Part shown: one piece after another, positions 8,616 through 16,161 of the stretch
Layout of the letters: every line of letters starts with the position of its first letter
Numbering within the stretch: the stretch's first letter is position 1
Assembly: GCA_964506245.1 (NCBI GenBank)
Contig: CAZDKK010000036.1
Location: 1 to 48,364 of the forward strand
Source of the DNA: CAZDKK01 sp964506245
GTDB taxonomy: Bacteria; Eisenbacteria; RBG-16-71-46; CAIMUX01; WJJG01
Reading direction: 5' to 3'
Length of the DNA: 48,364 nt
Notes under the pieces: generated by a model
Told to the model about the DNA's origin: nothing
What the model saw: only the letters and a program-made list of their open reading frames with translations
The model's database searches: none
Made by a program: the position numbers and the translations under genes

Positions 8616-10191
8616 ACCCCAGCATCTCCAGGTTCGTGGCGATTGCAGCATCCAGCTTCGCCGCCTCGGCTTGCTGCTCGCGAAGTGTCGCGGTGAGCCG
8701 CCTCATCTTCGCCTGAAATGGTTCCCCGTCGTCCTCCTGCGCTTCGGTACCGACGTAGCGGCCTGGCGTGAGCACGTGGCCGTGCTTGCTCACCTCCTCG
8801 AGCGCGGCGCTCCTGCAGAAGCCGGCGACGTCCTCGTACTTGCCTGCGTCCTTCTCTCCGCGCCAGGCGTGGTAGGTGCCGGCGATGCGGGCGATGTCCT
8901 CGTCGGTGAGCTCCCGGTGGGTGCGGTCCACCATGCGGCCGAGCTTGCGTGCGTCGATGAAGAGCAGGTGGCCGCGTCGATCGCGGAACTTCCCATCCTT
9001 GCGGTCGCGCGCAAGGAACCACAAGCACGCGGGGATTGGCGTCGAGTAGAAGAGCTGGCCGGGCAAGGCGATCATACAGTCCACGAGGTCAGCCTCGATG
9101 AGGCTCTTGCGGATCTCACCCTCGCCAGATTGGTTCGACGACATCGAGCCGTTGGCGAGCACGTAGCCGGCCACCCCGGCGGGGGCCAGGTGATGGACGA
9201 TGTGCTGCACCCAGGCGAAGTTCGCATTCCCGACCGGAGGCACGCCGTACTTCCAGCGCTTGTCCTCGCGCAGGCGCTCCCCGCCCCAGTCGCTGTCGTT
9301 GAAGTGCGGGTTGGCAAGTATGAAGTCGGCTTTCAGATCGGCGTGGCGGTCGTTGTGGAATGTGTCGCCGTGGGCGATCTGGCCATCGATTCCTCGGATG
9401 GCGAGGTTCATCTTGGCCAGGCGCCAGGTAGTGTAGTTGGACTCCTGCCCGTAGATTGAGATGTCCGCCCCGGCCTTGCGGCCATTACTGATACCCTTGG
9501 CATGGGCCCGGATGAATTCGACCGACTGGACGAACATGCCGGCGGAGCCGCAGCAGGGGTCGTACACGCGGCCCCGGTATGGCTCGATCATCTCCACTAG
9601 GAGCTTGACCACACAGCGGGGCGTGTAGAACTCTCCGCCCCTCTTGCCCTCGGCGCTGGCGAACTGCGCCAGGAAGTACTCGTAGACCCGGCCCAGGACG
9701 TCCTTGGCCCGACTCGCCTCGTCGCCGACCCGGATGTTGCTGATGAGGTCGATCAGCTGCCCGAGGCGCTCCTTGTCAAGGGCGGGGCGGGCGTAGTCCT
9801 TGGGCAGCACATCCTTCAGAGCCGGGTTGTCTCGCTCGATTCCTTCCATGGCATCGTCGATGAGCCGGCCGATCGTGGGCCGCTTGGCCGCGCCCTTCAG
9901 GTGTGCCCAGCGGGCCTCCGGAGGCACCCAGAAGATGTTCTGAGCCCGGTACTCGTCGGCGTCCTCAGGATCGGCGCCCTTCTTGCGCTCAGCCTCGAGC
10001 CGGGCGTGTTGCTCCTCGAAGGCGTCAGAGATGTACTTCAGGAAGATGAGGCCCAGGACGACGTGCTTGTACTCGGCGGCGTCCATACTGCCCCGCAGGG
10101 CATCGGCCAACTGCCAGAGCTGAGCTTCGTAGCCGATGTTGGCCCCCGTGTCGTGGCTTCCTCGGGGGCGCTTCGTAGCTCGTCTCGGCAT
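8605..10191 (-). CDS. hsdM: Type I restriction-modification N6-adenine methyltransferase subunit M
   Basis: A 528-residue HsdM. The N-terminal helical domain (GYEAQLWQLADALRGSMDAA) is followed by the SAM-dependent methylase core, with motif I as VYDPCCGSAGMFVQ and motif IV in FILANPHFNDSDW. HsdM methylates adenine at the HsdS-defined site and protects host DNA. It is the first gene of the operon, preceded by GAGGG and a ~620-bp untranslated stretch. Odd point: motif IV reads NPHF rather than the usual NPPF/NPPY. The residue before and the aromatic after are kept, so activity may be unaffected, but it deserves a check. C-terminal coiled-coil segment (TLREQQAEAAKLDAAI) normal. Confidence 0.95.
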   Translation of the reverse strand: MPRRATKRPRGSHDTGANIGYEAQLWQLADALRGSMDAAEYKHVVLGLIFLKYISDAFEEQHARLEAERKKGADPEDADEYRAQNIFWVPPEARWAHLKGAAKRPTIGRLIDDAMEGIERDNPALKDVLPKDYARPALDKERLGQLIDLISNIRVGDEASRAKDVLGRVYEYFLAQFASAEGKRGGEFYTPRCVVKLLVEMIEPYRGRVYDPCCGSAGMFVQSVEFIRAHAKGISNGRKAGADISIYGQESNYTTWRLAKMNLAIRGIDGQIAHGDTFHNDRHADLKADFILANPHFNDSDWGGERLREDKRWKYGVPPVGNANFAWVQHIVHHLAPAGVAGYVLANGSMSSNQSGEGEIRKSLIEADLVDCMIALPGQLFYSTPIPACLWFLARDRKDGKFRDRRGHLLFIDARKLGRMVDRTHRELTDEDIARIAGTYHAWRGEKDAGKYEDVAGFCRSAALEEVSKHGHVLTPGRYVGTEAQEDDGEPFQAKMRRLTATLREQQAEAAKLDAAIATNLEMLGYGE

Positions 10192-10812
10192 GCGTTCCCT
10201 CGCGTACTCCTGAAAACAGGCTCAACCGTCGTCGCTAGAACAAGATACACCCGGAAGAGTCCCGCGTCAGCATGGAACTGAGCGCCCCCCCCCGCCGAGC
10301 CGCTGCCTCCGTTCTTCCGCCGCGTCAGGCCGGAGACTACCGGGAATCGGCGATCGTGGAGGAGCGCACTGCGCGATGAAGACCATCACGGGGAGCCCGC
10401 CATGGTCCCTGGTTGTCGCCGCGATCGGTCTCTACTAGTCGGATGCCGCTGAGAGCCTCTCTCCCCGCGTCGAATCCCTCAGCAACTCACTCCATCCGTA
10501 TGCTGCAGTCTGCGTCGTTCACGGCAACGGATCGTCAAGGTTCGAACACCTCAGCAATTCACCAGTCCGCTCCGATCGCGATTGTCACGCGAGTTGAGCA
10601 GGAATGATCAACGTTGGTGCACGCAGTCGCGAGGGAAGCTGCAGCTTTGTCCGAAATGCCGGCCACCTGACTCCTTAAGGGTGGACGCGGCTGCGGCCGT
10701 CTCCCACGGCGAGGACCGCCCCAGGTTGGAAGGGCTCGGTGAAGCGGGCGGGCGCACCGGGCGTCAGGCACGCTTACATTCGTAAGCGTCGAAGGACTAC
10801 GGACGGAGACCC
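10192..10812. other. Non-coding stretch upstream of hsdM and the excisionase-like gene
   Basis: About 620 bp between the divergent hsdM and alpA-like genes. The frames that are open here are short, lack plausible ribosome-binding sites and show no recognisable protein features. It should contain the hsdM promoter and perhaps recombinase arm-type sites, but I cannot point to convincing -10/-35 pairs or repeats. Confidence 0.4.
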
Positions 10813-11265
10813 ATGGAAACCCGAAGGACACGCGTGCCCGCCCCCCATCAAGAGGCGCCACACAGCAACAGGGTCAGGAAGGGTTGGCGGGAGACGACCA
10901 TGCCCGCCGAGCTGCCAGCACCCAAAGCCCGGCTCCGATCTGCCCGAGGGCGGAGCAAGCCCGCGCACCACCAAGACGCACCCAACGTGTCCAGCCCCAA
11001 TGGGGATGGCAGAGAACGGCCTGGGTCGCTCCAGACGCCTCCTCCGGTGCCAGCGCGGGATCTCCCCTCCGCCCTACTCTTTCTCACCGCTGACGAGGTG
11101 GCCAGCGTGCTTCGGACCACGCGGCCGGCCATCTACGCCATGACCGCAAGGGGCCAGCTCCCCGGCGTGACCCGCCTCAGCCGACGCCTTCTCTACCGCT
11201 GGGACGATCTGGTACCCTGGCTGGAGGAAAGGCGTGCGCCATCGCCGAAGGAGAGAAGGCGATGA
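10813..11265 (+). CDS. AlpA/excisionase-like helix-turn-helix protein
   Basis: A 150-residue frame whose last ~65 residues form a MerR/excisionase-type DNA-binding domain: LLFLTADEVASVLRTTRPAI, then a GQLPGVTRLSRRLLYRWDDL wing. This is the pattern of AlpA and Xis-like regulators that sit next to integrases. The first ~80 residues are proline- and basic-rich and without features, so the start is uncertain. ATG 10813 has a GGACGGAGA-like site, and ATG 10900 would give 121 residues and keep the whole domain. The stop TGA overlaps the integrase ATG at 11262, indicating co-translation. Likely role: directionality factor or transcriptional regulator of the island (inference from family and location). 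Confidence 0.78.
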   Translation: METRRTRVPAPHQEAPHSNRVRKGWRETTMPAELPAPKARLRSARGRSKPAHHQDAPNVSSPNGDGRERPGSLQTPPPVPARDLPSALLFLTADEVASVLRTTRPAIYAMTARGQLPGVTRLSRRLLYRWDDLVPWLEERRAPSPKERRR

Positions 11266-12377
11266 GCGTGAAGACCAGGCCGCACAAGAACGGTGGGTGG
11301 GAAGTGGACATCCGCTATCGGACGCCCGACGGAGAGTGGAAGCGTGACAGGAAGAAGGCTCCAGCCACTTCCAGGAGCGCGGCACTTCGCTGGGGACAGG
11401 ATCGTGAGCGGTTTCTCCTGACCGAACCACCCGCCCAACCGAGGAAGGAGGTTCCTACTCTAGCTAGCTTCGCGCCGAGATTCCTTGATGGGTACGCCAG
11501 CGCGAATCGGCAGAAGCCCAGTGGAATCGCGGCCAAGGAGACCATCCTGCGTGTCCACCTGATCCCGCTCCTCGGAAGGAGACGGCTCGATGCGATCACG
11601 AGCGAAGACGTGCAGCGGTTGAAGAGCAGTCTCCGTCACCGGGCGCCCAAGACGGTCAACAACGTGCTCTCGGTGCTGAGCATGACCCTCAAGGTCGCCC
11701 AGGAGTGGGGCGTCATCGAACACATGCCATGCGCGATTAGGCAGCTACGCACCACTGTGCGGGAAGCCGGATTCCACGATTTCGCGGAGTTTGAGCGTCT
11801 GGTCAGAGGCGCCAGCAAGAGCGACTGGCGCGCACACTTGATCGTTCTGCTGGGCGGCCAGGCCGGCCTGCGTTGCGGCGAGATGATGGCTCTTGAATGG
11901 ACCGATGTCGATCTGGAGCGCAGTCAGCTCCGCGTCGGGCAGTCCGAGTGGAAGGGACACGTGACGGTCTCGAAGGGCGGCCGGCAGCGGCGCGTCCCAA
12001 TGACCGCCAGACTTGCGGAGGCGTTGCGCACGTATCGCCATCTCCGGGGACCGCGTGTACTCTGCGAAGACGATGGGCGGCCGCTGACGCAAAAACGGGT
12101 TCAGATCCTCGTTCGCAACGCTGCGCGGCTGGCCAACCTGCCGAACGGAGGCGTGCACATTCTGCGTCACACGTTCTGCTCCCATCTGGCAATGCTCGGG
12201 GTTCCGCCGCGGGCCATCCAGGAGCTTGCCGGGCACCGTGACCTGTCGACATCGCAGAGGTACATGCACCTCAGTCAGGCATCGATCGATGACGGGATCA
12301 GGAAGCTGGAAGCCCTTCCGGCGGGCAAGGACGTTGGAGACATGTTGGAGAGCGAAGGTGCCGGCGCAGTCAAGTAA
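11262..12377 (+). CDS. Tyrosine-type site-specific recombinase (integrase)
   Basis: A 371-residue phage-type integrase. The N-terminal ~60 residues resemble an arm-binding domain (GGWEVDIRYR...). A SAM-like core-binding domain spans ~65-165. The catalytic domain has R204 (AGLRCGE), K238 (VSKGG), H299-x-x-R302 (HILRH), H325 (LAGHRD) and nucleophile Y334 (SQRYMHL). All active-site residues are present, so it should be active. ATG 11262 overlaps the stop of the AlpA-like gene. The gene ends only 24 bp from the encoded 3' end of ssrA, the classic position for an integrase whose attachment site is the tmRNA 3' end. It probably inserts and excises the island to its left. Confidence 0.95.
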   Translation: MSVKTRPHKNGGWEVDIRYRTPDGEWKRDRKKAPATSRSAALRWGQDRERFLLTEPPAQPRKEVPTLASFAPRFLDGYASANRQKPSGIAAKETILRVHLIPLLGRRRLDAITSEDVQRLKSSLRHRAPKTVNNVLSVLSMTLKVAQEWGVIEHMPCAIRQLRTTVREAGFHDFAEFERLVRGASKSDWRAHLIVLLGGQAGLRCGEMMALEWTDVDLERSQLRVGQSEWKGHVTVSKGGRQRRVPMTARLAEALRTYRHLRGPRVLCEDDGRPLTQKRVQILVRNAARLANLPNGGVHILRHTFCSHLAMLGVPPRAIQELAGHRDLSTSQRYMHLSQASIDDGIRKLEALPAGKDVGDMLESEGAGAVK

Positions 12378-12390
12378 CTGACTCGCCGGC
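12360..12390. terminator. Hairpin between integrase and tmRNA 3' end
   Basis: GCCGGCG (12360-12366) pairs perfectly with CGCCGGC (12384-12390), and an inner AGTCA/TGACT stem extends it. It overlaps the integrase stop and lies just past the tmRNA 3' end. It could stop both convergent transcripts, although neither side has a strong U tract. Confidence 0.55.
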
Positions 12391-12400
12391 ACTTATCCTG

Positions 12401-12430
12401 TGGAGGCGGCGGGAATCGAACCCGCGTCCG
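12401..12430. other. Probable attachment site in the 3' end of ssrA
   Basis: The T arm and acceptor 3' strand of tmRNA lie directly beside the integrase gene. Many tyrosine recombinases use this segment as attB. I found no second copy inside the window, so the other boundary should be to the left, beyond position 1. Inferred from position only. Confidence 0.45.
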
Positions 12431-12746
12431 GAAGAGTTTTGTCATGCGCATCTACGTGTGTGTCTCACCATTTGATCTCGCCCGCGTCGACTCCGGTGAG
12501 CGGGATTCGCCGCGGGCCAGCCCTGAGAGTTTCGCGGCCAGTCTCGGGCGGACCGATCGCTAGCCCACCGTGTCAGCGTCCTTCCAGTCCCCCGGCAGGC
12601 GCAAGGACTGGGGACGGGCCGTATTAGGCTACGGCCAGTGCCGGCTCAAAGTCGGCAATTGTCTTTCCCTACTTGTTTTACGAGCCAGTAGGGACCTCGA
12701 CACGCAGCGCAGGACTCCAGCTCCCCGTCGAACCCAGTTCGCCCCC
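12401..12746 (-). ncRNA. ssrA: Transfer-messenger RNA (tmRNA)
   Basis: The 5' end GGGGGCGAACTGGGTTCGAC and the 3' end GGTTCGATTCCCGCCGCCTCCA are the hallmarks of one-piece tmRNA. The 5' GGGGGCG pairs with 3' CGCCTCC in seven pairs (one G-U), followed by discriminator A; CCA is not encoded. The peptide-tag frame ends at TAA 12624-12626 and reads ...IADFEPALAVA. Reading back to GGA 12666-12668 gives GKTIADFEPALAVA, but the resume codon is not certain because no GCN codon sits at the usual place. tmRNA with SmpB (39140-39622 here) rescues stalled ribosomes and tags products for proteolysis. An integrase abuts its 3' end. Confidence 0.95.
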
Positions 12747-12854
12747 GAGTGCGGGGGATCAGGGAATCTGGGGATGCCCCCCCAAGAACGCGAGAGGGCC
12801 GATGGACCTCCACCCTTCGGTGTCGGCGCCTCCGCCCTCTCCCCACATCCCCTG

Positions 12855-12927
12855 TGCGCCAGGCAGGAATCGAACCTGCGGCCTACTGATTAAGAGTCAG
12901 TTGCTCTACCAACTGAGCTACTGGCGC
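12855..12927 (-). tRNA. tRNA-Lys (anticodon CTT)
   Basis: Cloverleaf on the minus strand: acceptor GCGCCAG/CTGGCGC, D arm GCTCAGTTGGTAGAGC, anticodon stem ACTGA/TCAGT with loop CTCTTAA, T arm GCAGG/CCTGC around TTCGATT. Discriminator A at 12855; CCA not encoded. Confidence 0.96.
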
Positions 12928-12929
12928 CC

Positions 12930-12961
12930 GCATCCGCCCGATCGCCGAGCGATCGGGATGC
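12930..12961. terminator. GC-rich hairpin between tRNA-Lys and ssb
   Basis: CCCGATCGC (12937-12945) pairs perfectly with GCGATCGGG (12949-12957) around a CGA loop, with an outer GCAT/ATGC. It lies just upstream of tRNA-Lys and ~180 bp after the ssb stop. It may end ssb transcription or be a processing signal. No U run is present. Confidence 0.4.
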
Positions 12962-13138
12962 GCCCTCACGCTGGAGACGCAAATAGGCAGCCTACGTGGT
13001 CGGATGGGCCACGGTCAAGCGCAAAGCGCTCTGACCGCGCTCGGCCCGCGGATCGAGCCGCCTCCTGCTCCCCCAGCCAATCCGTGCGCCCCCGGGCTCG
13101 CGGCCCGCCCGACCCGTGGCCCGCAATGCGATACGGCG

Positions 13139-13609
13139 TCAGAAGGGCAAGTCATCGTCGTCCGGGATCGGCTCCATCGAAGGATCCTCGGCCCCGGGAC
13201 GGCTCGGGACTTCCTCGGGCTTCACTTCCTCGCCCCGGGGCTGCCCCGATGCGTACCGGTTCTGTCCGCCGCCTTCGGCTCTGCCGCCCAGGAGCACCAT
13301 GCTGGTCGCCACGACCTCGGTCGTCTGGCGCTTCTGGCCCTGCTTGTCTTCCCACTCGCGCGTCTGGAGCCGGCCCTCGATGTAGACCTGCCTGCCCTTG
13401 CTGAGGTACTGGCCGCCGATCTCCGCCAGCTTTCCCCAGAGCACCACCCGGTGCCACTCGGTCCGCTCCTGGCGGTTGCCGCCGCGATCGTTGTAGGACT
13501 CGGTGGTCGCGAGGGTGAAGTTGGCGACCTGTGTGCCCCCCGGCGTCGACCGGAGCTCGGGGTCGCGCCCCAGATTCCCGATCAACATGACCTTGTTGAG
13601 ACTCCCCAT
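13139..13609 (-). CDS. ssb: Single-stranded DNA-binding protein
   Basis: A 156-residue SSB. The OB fold occupies residues 1-~110 (SLNKVMLIGNLGRDPELRST, then TEWHRVVLWGKLAEIGGQYL). A Gly/Glu/Pro-rich linker and the acidic tip DDDDLPF follow; the tip recruits replication and repair partners. SSB coats single-stranded DNA as a homotetramer. Two ATGs lie in tandem; the second (13607-13609) is better spaced from the GGAGG just upstream. The gene stands alone between tRNA genes rather than beside rpsF/rpsR, where ssb is often found. Confidence 0.96.
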   Translation of the reverse strand: MGSLNKVMLIGNLGRDPELRSTPGGTQVANFTLATTESYNDRGGNRQERTEWHRVVLWGKLAEIGGQYLSKGRQVYIEGRLQTREWEDKQGQKRQTTEVVATSMVLLGGRAEGGGQNRYASGQPRGEEVKPEEVPSRPGAEDPSMEPIPDDDDLPF

Positions 13610-13722
13610 CATTCCTCCTTGGACCTTCTCAAGGTCCGGCGTCGAGCCGCCGACACCCGTCGCGGGGTCGTCGCACGCACTGCCGGCGAAGGCCAGGCAA
13701 GCCTCGCCGCAGGGCGCCCCCC

Positions 13723-13751
13723 TTGACCTCCCAAGTCCCAGAGGCTACGCT
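13723..13751 (+). promoter_or_regulatory. Sigma-70-type promoter for tRNA-Pro
   Basis: TTGACC (13723-13728), a 17-bp spacer and TACGCT (13746-13751) end about 45 bp before the tRNA-Pro gene. Both hexamers are close to consensus and the spacing is ideal. Confidence 0.6.
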
Positions 13752-13796
13752 CAATCCGTCGTGCCGACAGGACCATCCCTCGGCGCGGCGCGCTCG

Positions 13797-13870
13797 CGGG
13801 GTGTAGCGCAGTCCGGTAGCGCACCTGGTTTGGGACCAGGGTGTCGGAGGTTCAAATCCTCTCACCCCGA
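13797..13870 (+). tRNA. tRNA-Pro (anticodon TGG)
   Basis: Acceptor CGGGGTG/CACCCCG, anticodon stem CCTGG/CCAGG with loop TTTGGGA, T arm GGAGG/CCTCT-type pairing around TTCAAAT. Discriminator A at 13870; CCA not encoded. Confidence 0.95.
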
Positions 13871-13876
13871 CAGGCT

Positions 13877-13922
13877 GGCCGGCAAGCCCAGAACCTCTCA
13901 GGCGAAGAAGGGCTTGCCGGCC
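13877..13922. terminator. Perfect 13-bp hairpin after tRNA-Pro
   Basis: GGCCGGCAAGCCC (13877-13889) pairs perfectly with GGGCTTGCCGGCC (13910-13922) over a 20-nt loop. It separates tRNA-Pro from tRNA-Arg. There is no U tract, so it may be a terminator or a processing structure. Confidence 0.5.
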
Positions 13923-13952
13923 CCCACCTCAAGACAATAGCAATTCACGTGC

Positions 13953-14025
13953 GCGCCTGTAGCTCAGTGGATAGAGCAGCGGATTTCTAATCCGCTGGTC
14001 GGTGGTTCGATCCCACCCAGGCGCG
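13953..14025 (+). tRNA. tRNA-Arg (anticodon TCT)
   Basis: Acceptor GCGCCTG/CAGGCGC, D arm GCTCAGTGGATAGAGC, anticodon stem GCGGA/TCCGC with loop TTTCTAA, T arm GGTGG/CCACC around TTCGATC. Discriminator G at 14025; CCA not encoded. Confidence 0.96.
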
Positions 14026-14157
14026 CAGGATAGCTTTGTACAACTGATTGGTTCGCTTGGGATTGCCGCGTTTCGTCGGATCCGATGGCCCCGCAAGTTC
14101 CACCCAGGCCGGCTGCCCAGCAGCTGGCACCGGAGTGGGCTATCCGCACCTGCAGAA

Positions 14158-14183
14158 GGACGTCCCCCCGAAGAGGGACGTCC
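14158..14183. terminator. Hairpin between tRNA-Arg and the subtilase gene
   Basis: GGACGTCCC (14158-14166) pairs perfectly with GGGACGTCC (14175-14183) over an 8-nt loop, in a convergent intergenic space with further GC-rich inverted repeats up to 14233. Probably ends the tRNA-Arg and protease transcripts. Confidence 0.5.
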
Positions 14184-14233
14184 CTCGATTGACCCGGGTG
14201 GAGCCGGCCCGATACCGGGGCCCGTTCCGGGCT

Positions 14234-16051
14234 CTAGCGCCTCGTCCTGAAATTCCAGGTCGTGGAGTACGGGCTCGTCCCGTACGCGTTGCTGGCGCTG
14301 ACGTGCCAGTAGTACTTCACCCGGCTGCCCAGTTCCGGCAGCGTCACGGTGGTTCCGCTGACGATCCCGTCATACACCGTCGACGAGAAACTCGAGTACC
14401 TGGAGACCTGGACCCGATAAGAGGTCGCGCCGGTCGACGAATTCCATTCCAGCGTCGGAGTCCTCGAGACGTTTGTCGCGCCGTTTGGCGGGGAGACCAG
14501 CGTCGGCGCAGCAGGTGCGCTGCCGCTCGAAGCCGCCGTGGTGAAGCTCCAGACATCCGACCAAGCGCTGGTGACGCCTGCGTTGGTGGCGTTCACCCGC
14601 CAGTAGTAGGTCGTGCTCGTGGCAAGGCCGGTCAAGGTGGTCGAGGTCGACGTGAGGCCCGTCAAGTTCATGACCAGACTTGTGAAGCCCGCGTCGGTGG
14701 CGACCTGGACCCCGTAGCTCATCGCCCCGGTCGCAGCGCTCCAGCTCAGCGTCGTGGGGATCGCAACGCTGGTTGCACCGTTGGCCGGCGAGCTCAGGAC
14801 CGGCGCCGCCGGCGGTTCGGGCGGCGTGCCCCCGTCGATGAGCGTGTAGAGCAGCTTGTTCACCGTCCCGCTCGGTACGCCGGTGATGACTCCCGAGGTG
14901 GCAATGGCCACCAGCCCGCCCGCGACATCGGCCGGTGTCGCATTCGGGTACGCCTCCTTGTAGAGCGCCGCCGCCCCGGTCACGTGCGGCGTGGCCATCG
15001 AGGTGCCGGACATCGTCGCGGTCGCGGTGTCGGATGTGTAGTAGTCCGACTTGATGCTCACACCGGGAGCCAGGATGTCCAGGACGCTGCCCGCGTTCGA
15101 GAAGGTGGCCCAGCGGTCGCTGCTGTCCGTGGCCCCCACCGTGATCGCCTCGGTCACGCGGGCGGGTGAGTAGTTCGAGGCGTTAGCGCCGTAGTTGTTC
15201 CCGGCCGCGACGCAGTACGTGATCCGGTCAGCGATTGAATTGCGCACCGCCGCGTCGAGCGACGTCGAGGCGGGGCCGCCCAGCGACATGTTCGCGACCG
15301 CCGGCGCATCCGTGTGATTGCCCGTCACCCAGTCGATGCCCGCGATGACCTGCGTGTAGGTGCCCGACCCGGAGTTGTCCAGCACGCGGACCGCGATGAG
15401 GCGAACGTTCTTGGCGATCCCATAAGCAGTGCCGCCGGTCGTGCCGGCCACGTGCGTGCCATGCCCGTTGCCATCACTCGCCGTGCCCCCCGGCGTGATC
15501 GCGTCGTATCCGGTCACTGCCCGGCCGCCGAAATCCGTGTGTGTGAGACGGATGCCCGTGTCGATGATGTAGGCATCCACGCCCGTACCCGTCTGGTTGT
15601 AGTTGTACACGTTGTCGCGCGGCAACGAGTGCTGATCGACGCGGTCCAACCCCCACGAGGGCGGACTCGTCTGGCTGCCGATGATGTGTGCGACCTGATC
15701 CTCCTCGATGTACTCGATGCGGGGATCATTGCGCAGCGCCTCGACCGCGGAGGCCGACAGGTTGGCGGCGAATCCCTTGAGAGCGTGCTGGTAGCGGAAC
15801 TTGGCCGTGATCCCTTGCGTCAGACTGAGATCGTCGACCGCTTGATCCACATCGGTGACCGTCGAGTTGAAGACGACGATGTAGGAGCCGGGCACGATCT
15901 CCGCGCCGGCTGCGGCGTGCATCAAAGGCGCTGGCCCGGCCGAACCGTCCGCCGCGGGACCGGTGACCGTCGGGGTCTCACGCGAGCACCCGAAGGTCAA
16001 GAGCGCGAGCGCGATTCCGAGGAGACAGAAGGCCAGGGTAGGTCGTTTCAT
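14234..16051 (-). CDS. Secreted subtilisin-like serine protease with two C-terminal FnIII-like domains
   Basis: A 605-residue S8 protease. Residues 1-22 are a signal peptide ending LLTFGC, possibly a poor lipobox. An I9-type propeptide/inhibitor follows (GSYIVVFNS...IEYIEEDQVA, ~55-121). The catalytic domain has D164 (YIIDTG), H197 (GHGTHVAGT) and S351 (GTSMATPHV), all intact and proteinase-K-like. Two tandem fibronectin-III-like domains (~425-515 and ~518-605) share the PANGATSV/PPNGATNV opening and a TTYYWRV/VKYYWHV core. The start ATG 16049-16051 is chosen over an upstream one because AAGGAGGT lies six bases before it. Expected role: extracellular or cell-surface protein degradation after self-cleavage of the propeptide. 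Confidence 0.94.
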   Translation of the reverse strand: MKRPTLAFCLLGIALALLTFGCSRETPTVTGPAADGSAGPAPLMHAAAGAEIVPGSYIVVFNSTVTDVDQAVDDLSLTQGITAKFRYQHALKGFAANLSASAVEALRNDPRIEYIEEDQVAHIIGSQTSPPSWGLDRVDQHSLPRDNVYNYNQTGTGVDAYIIDTGIRLTHTDFGGRAVTGYDAITPGGTASDGNGHGTHVAGTTGGTAYGIAKNVRLIAVRVLDNSGSGTYTQVIAGIDWVTGNHTDAPAVANMSLGGPASTSLDAAVRNSIADRITYCVAAGNNYGANASNYSPARVTEAITVGATDSSDRWATFSNAGSVLDILAPGVSIKSDYYTSDTATATMSGTSMATPHVTGAAALYKEAYPNATPADVAGGLVAIATSGVITGVPSGTVNKLLYTLIDGGTPPEPPAAPVLSSPANGATSVAIPTTLSWSAATGAMSYGVQVATDAGFTSLVMNLTGLTSTSTTLTGLATSTTYYWRVNATNAGVTSAWSDVWSFTTAASSGSAPAAPTLVSPPNGATNVSRTPTLEWNSSTGATSYRVQVSRYSSFSSTVYDGIVSGTTVTLPELGSRVKYYWHVSASNAYGTSPYSTTWNFRTRR

Positions 16052-16161
16052 GGGGGGACCTCCTTCGAGCATGCCAGCCTTTTCTTAGGGCCGCAGCTGG
16101 GACGCCAACATGTTGCGATAGTAGATGTTGTGCGAGACGCAGTCAACCGTATCCTACGGCC

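Noticed and set aside
1..12400. Second copy of the ssrA 3' end (attL/attR partner)
   Set aside because: Looked for the terminal TGGAGGCGGCGGGAATCGAA segment in the first 12 kb and did not find one; it must lie outside the window if it exists.
12400..12893. Short frames over tmRNA and tRNA-Lys that look like 'GIEPASGR' or 'RQESNLRPTD' proteins
   Set aside because: These are the well-known false peptides produced by translating the conserved arms of tRNA-like genes.
13629..14149. Minus-strand frames over tRNA-Pro and tRNA-Arg ('GFEPPTPWSQTRC', 'GIEPPTSGLEIRC')
   Set aside because: Same artefact: translated T arms and anticodon arms of tRNA genes.
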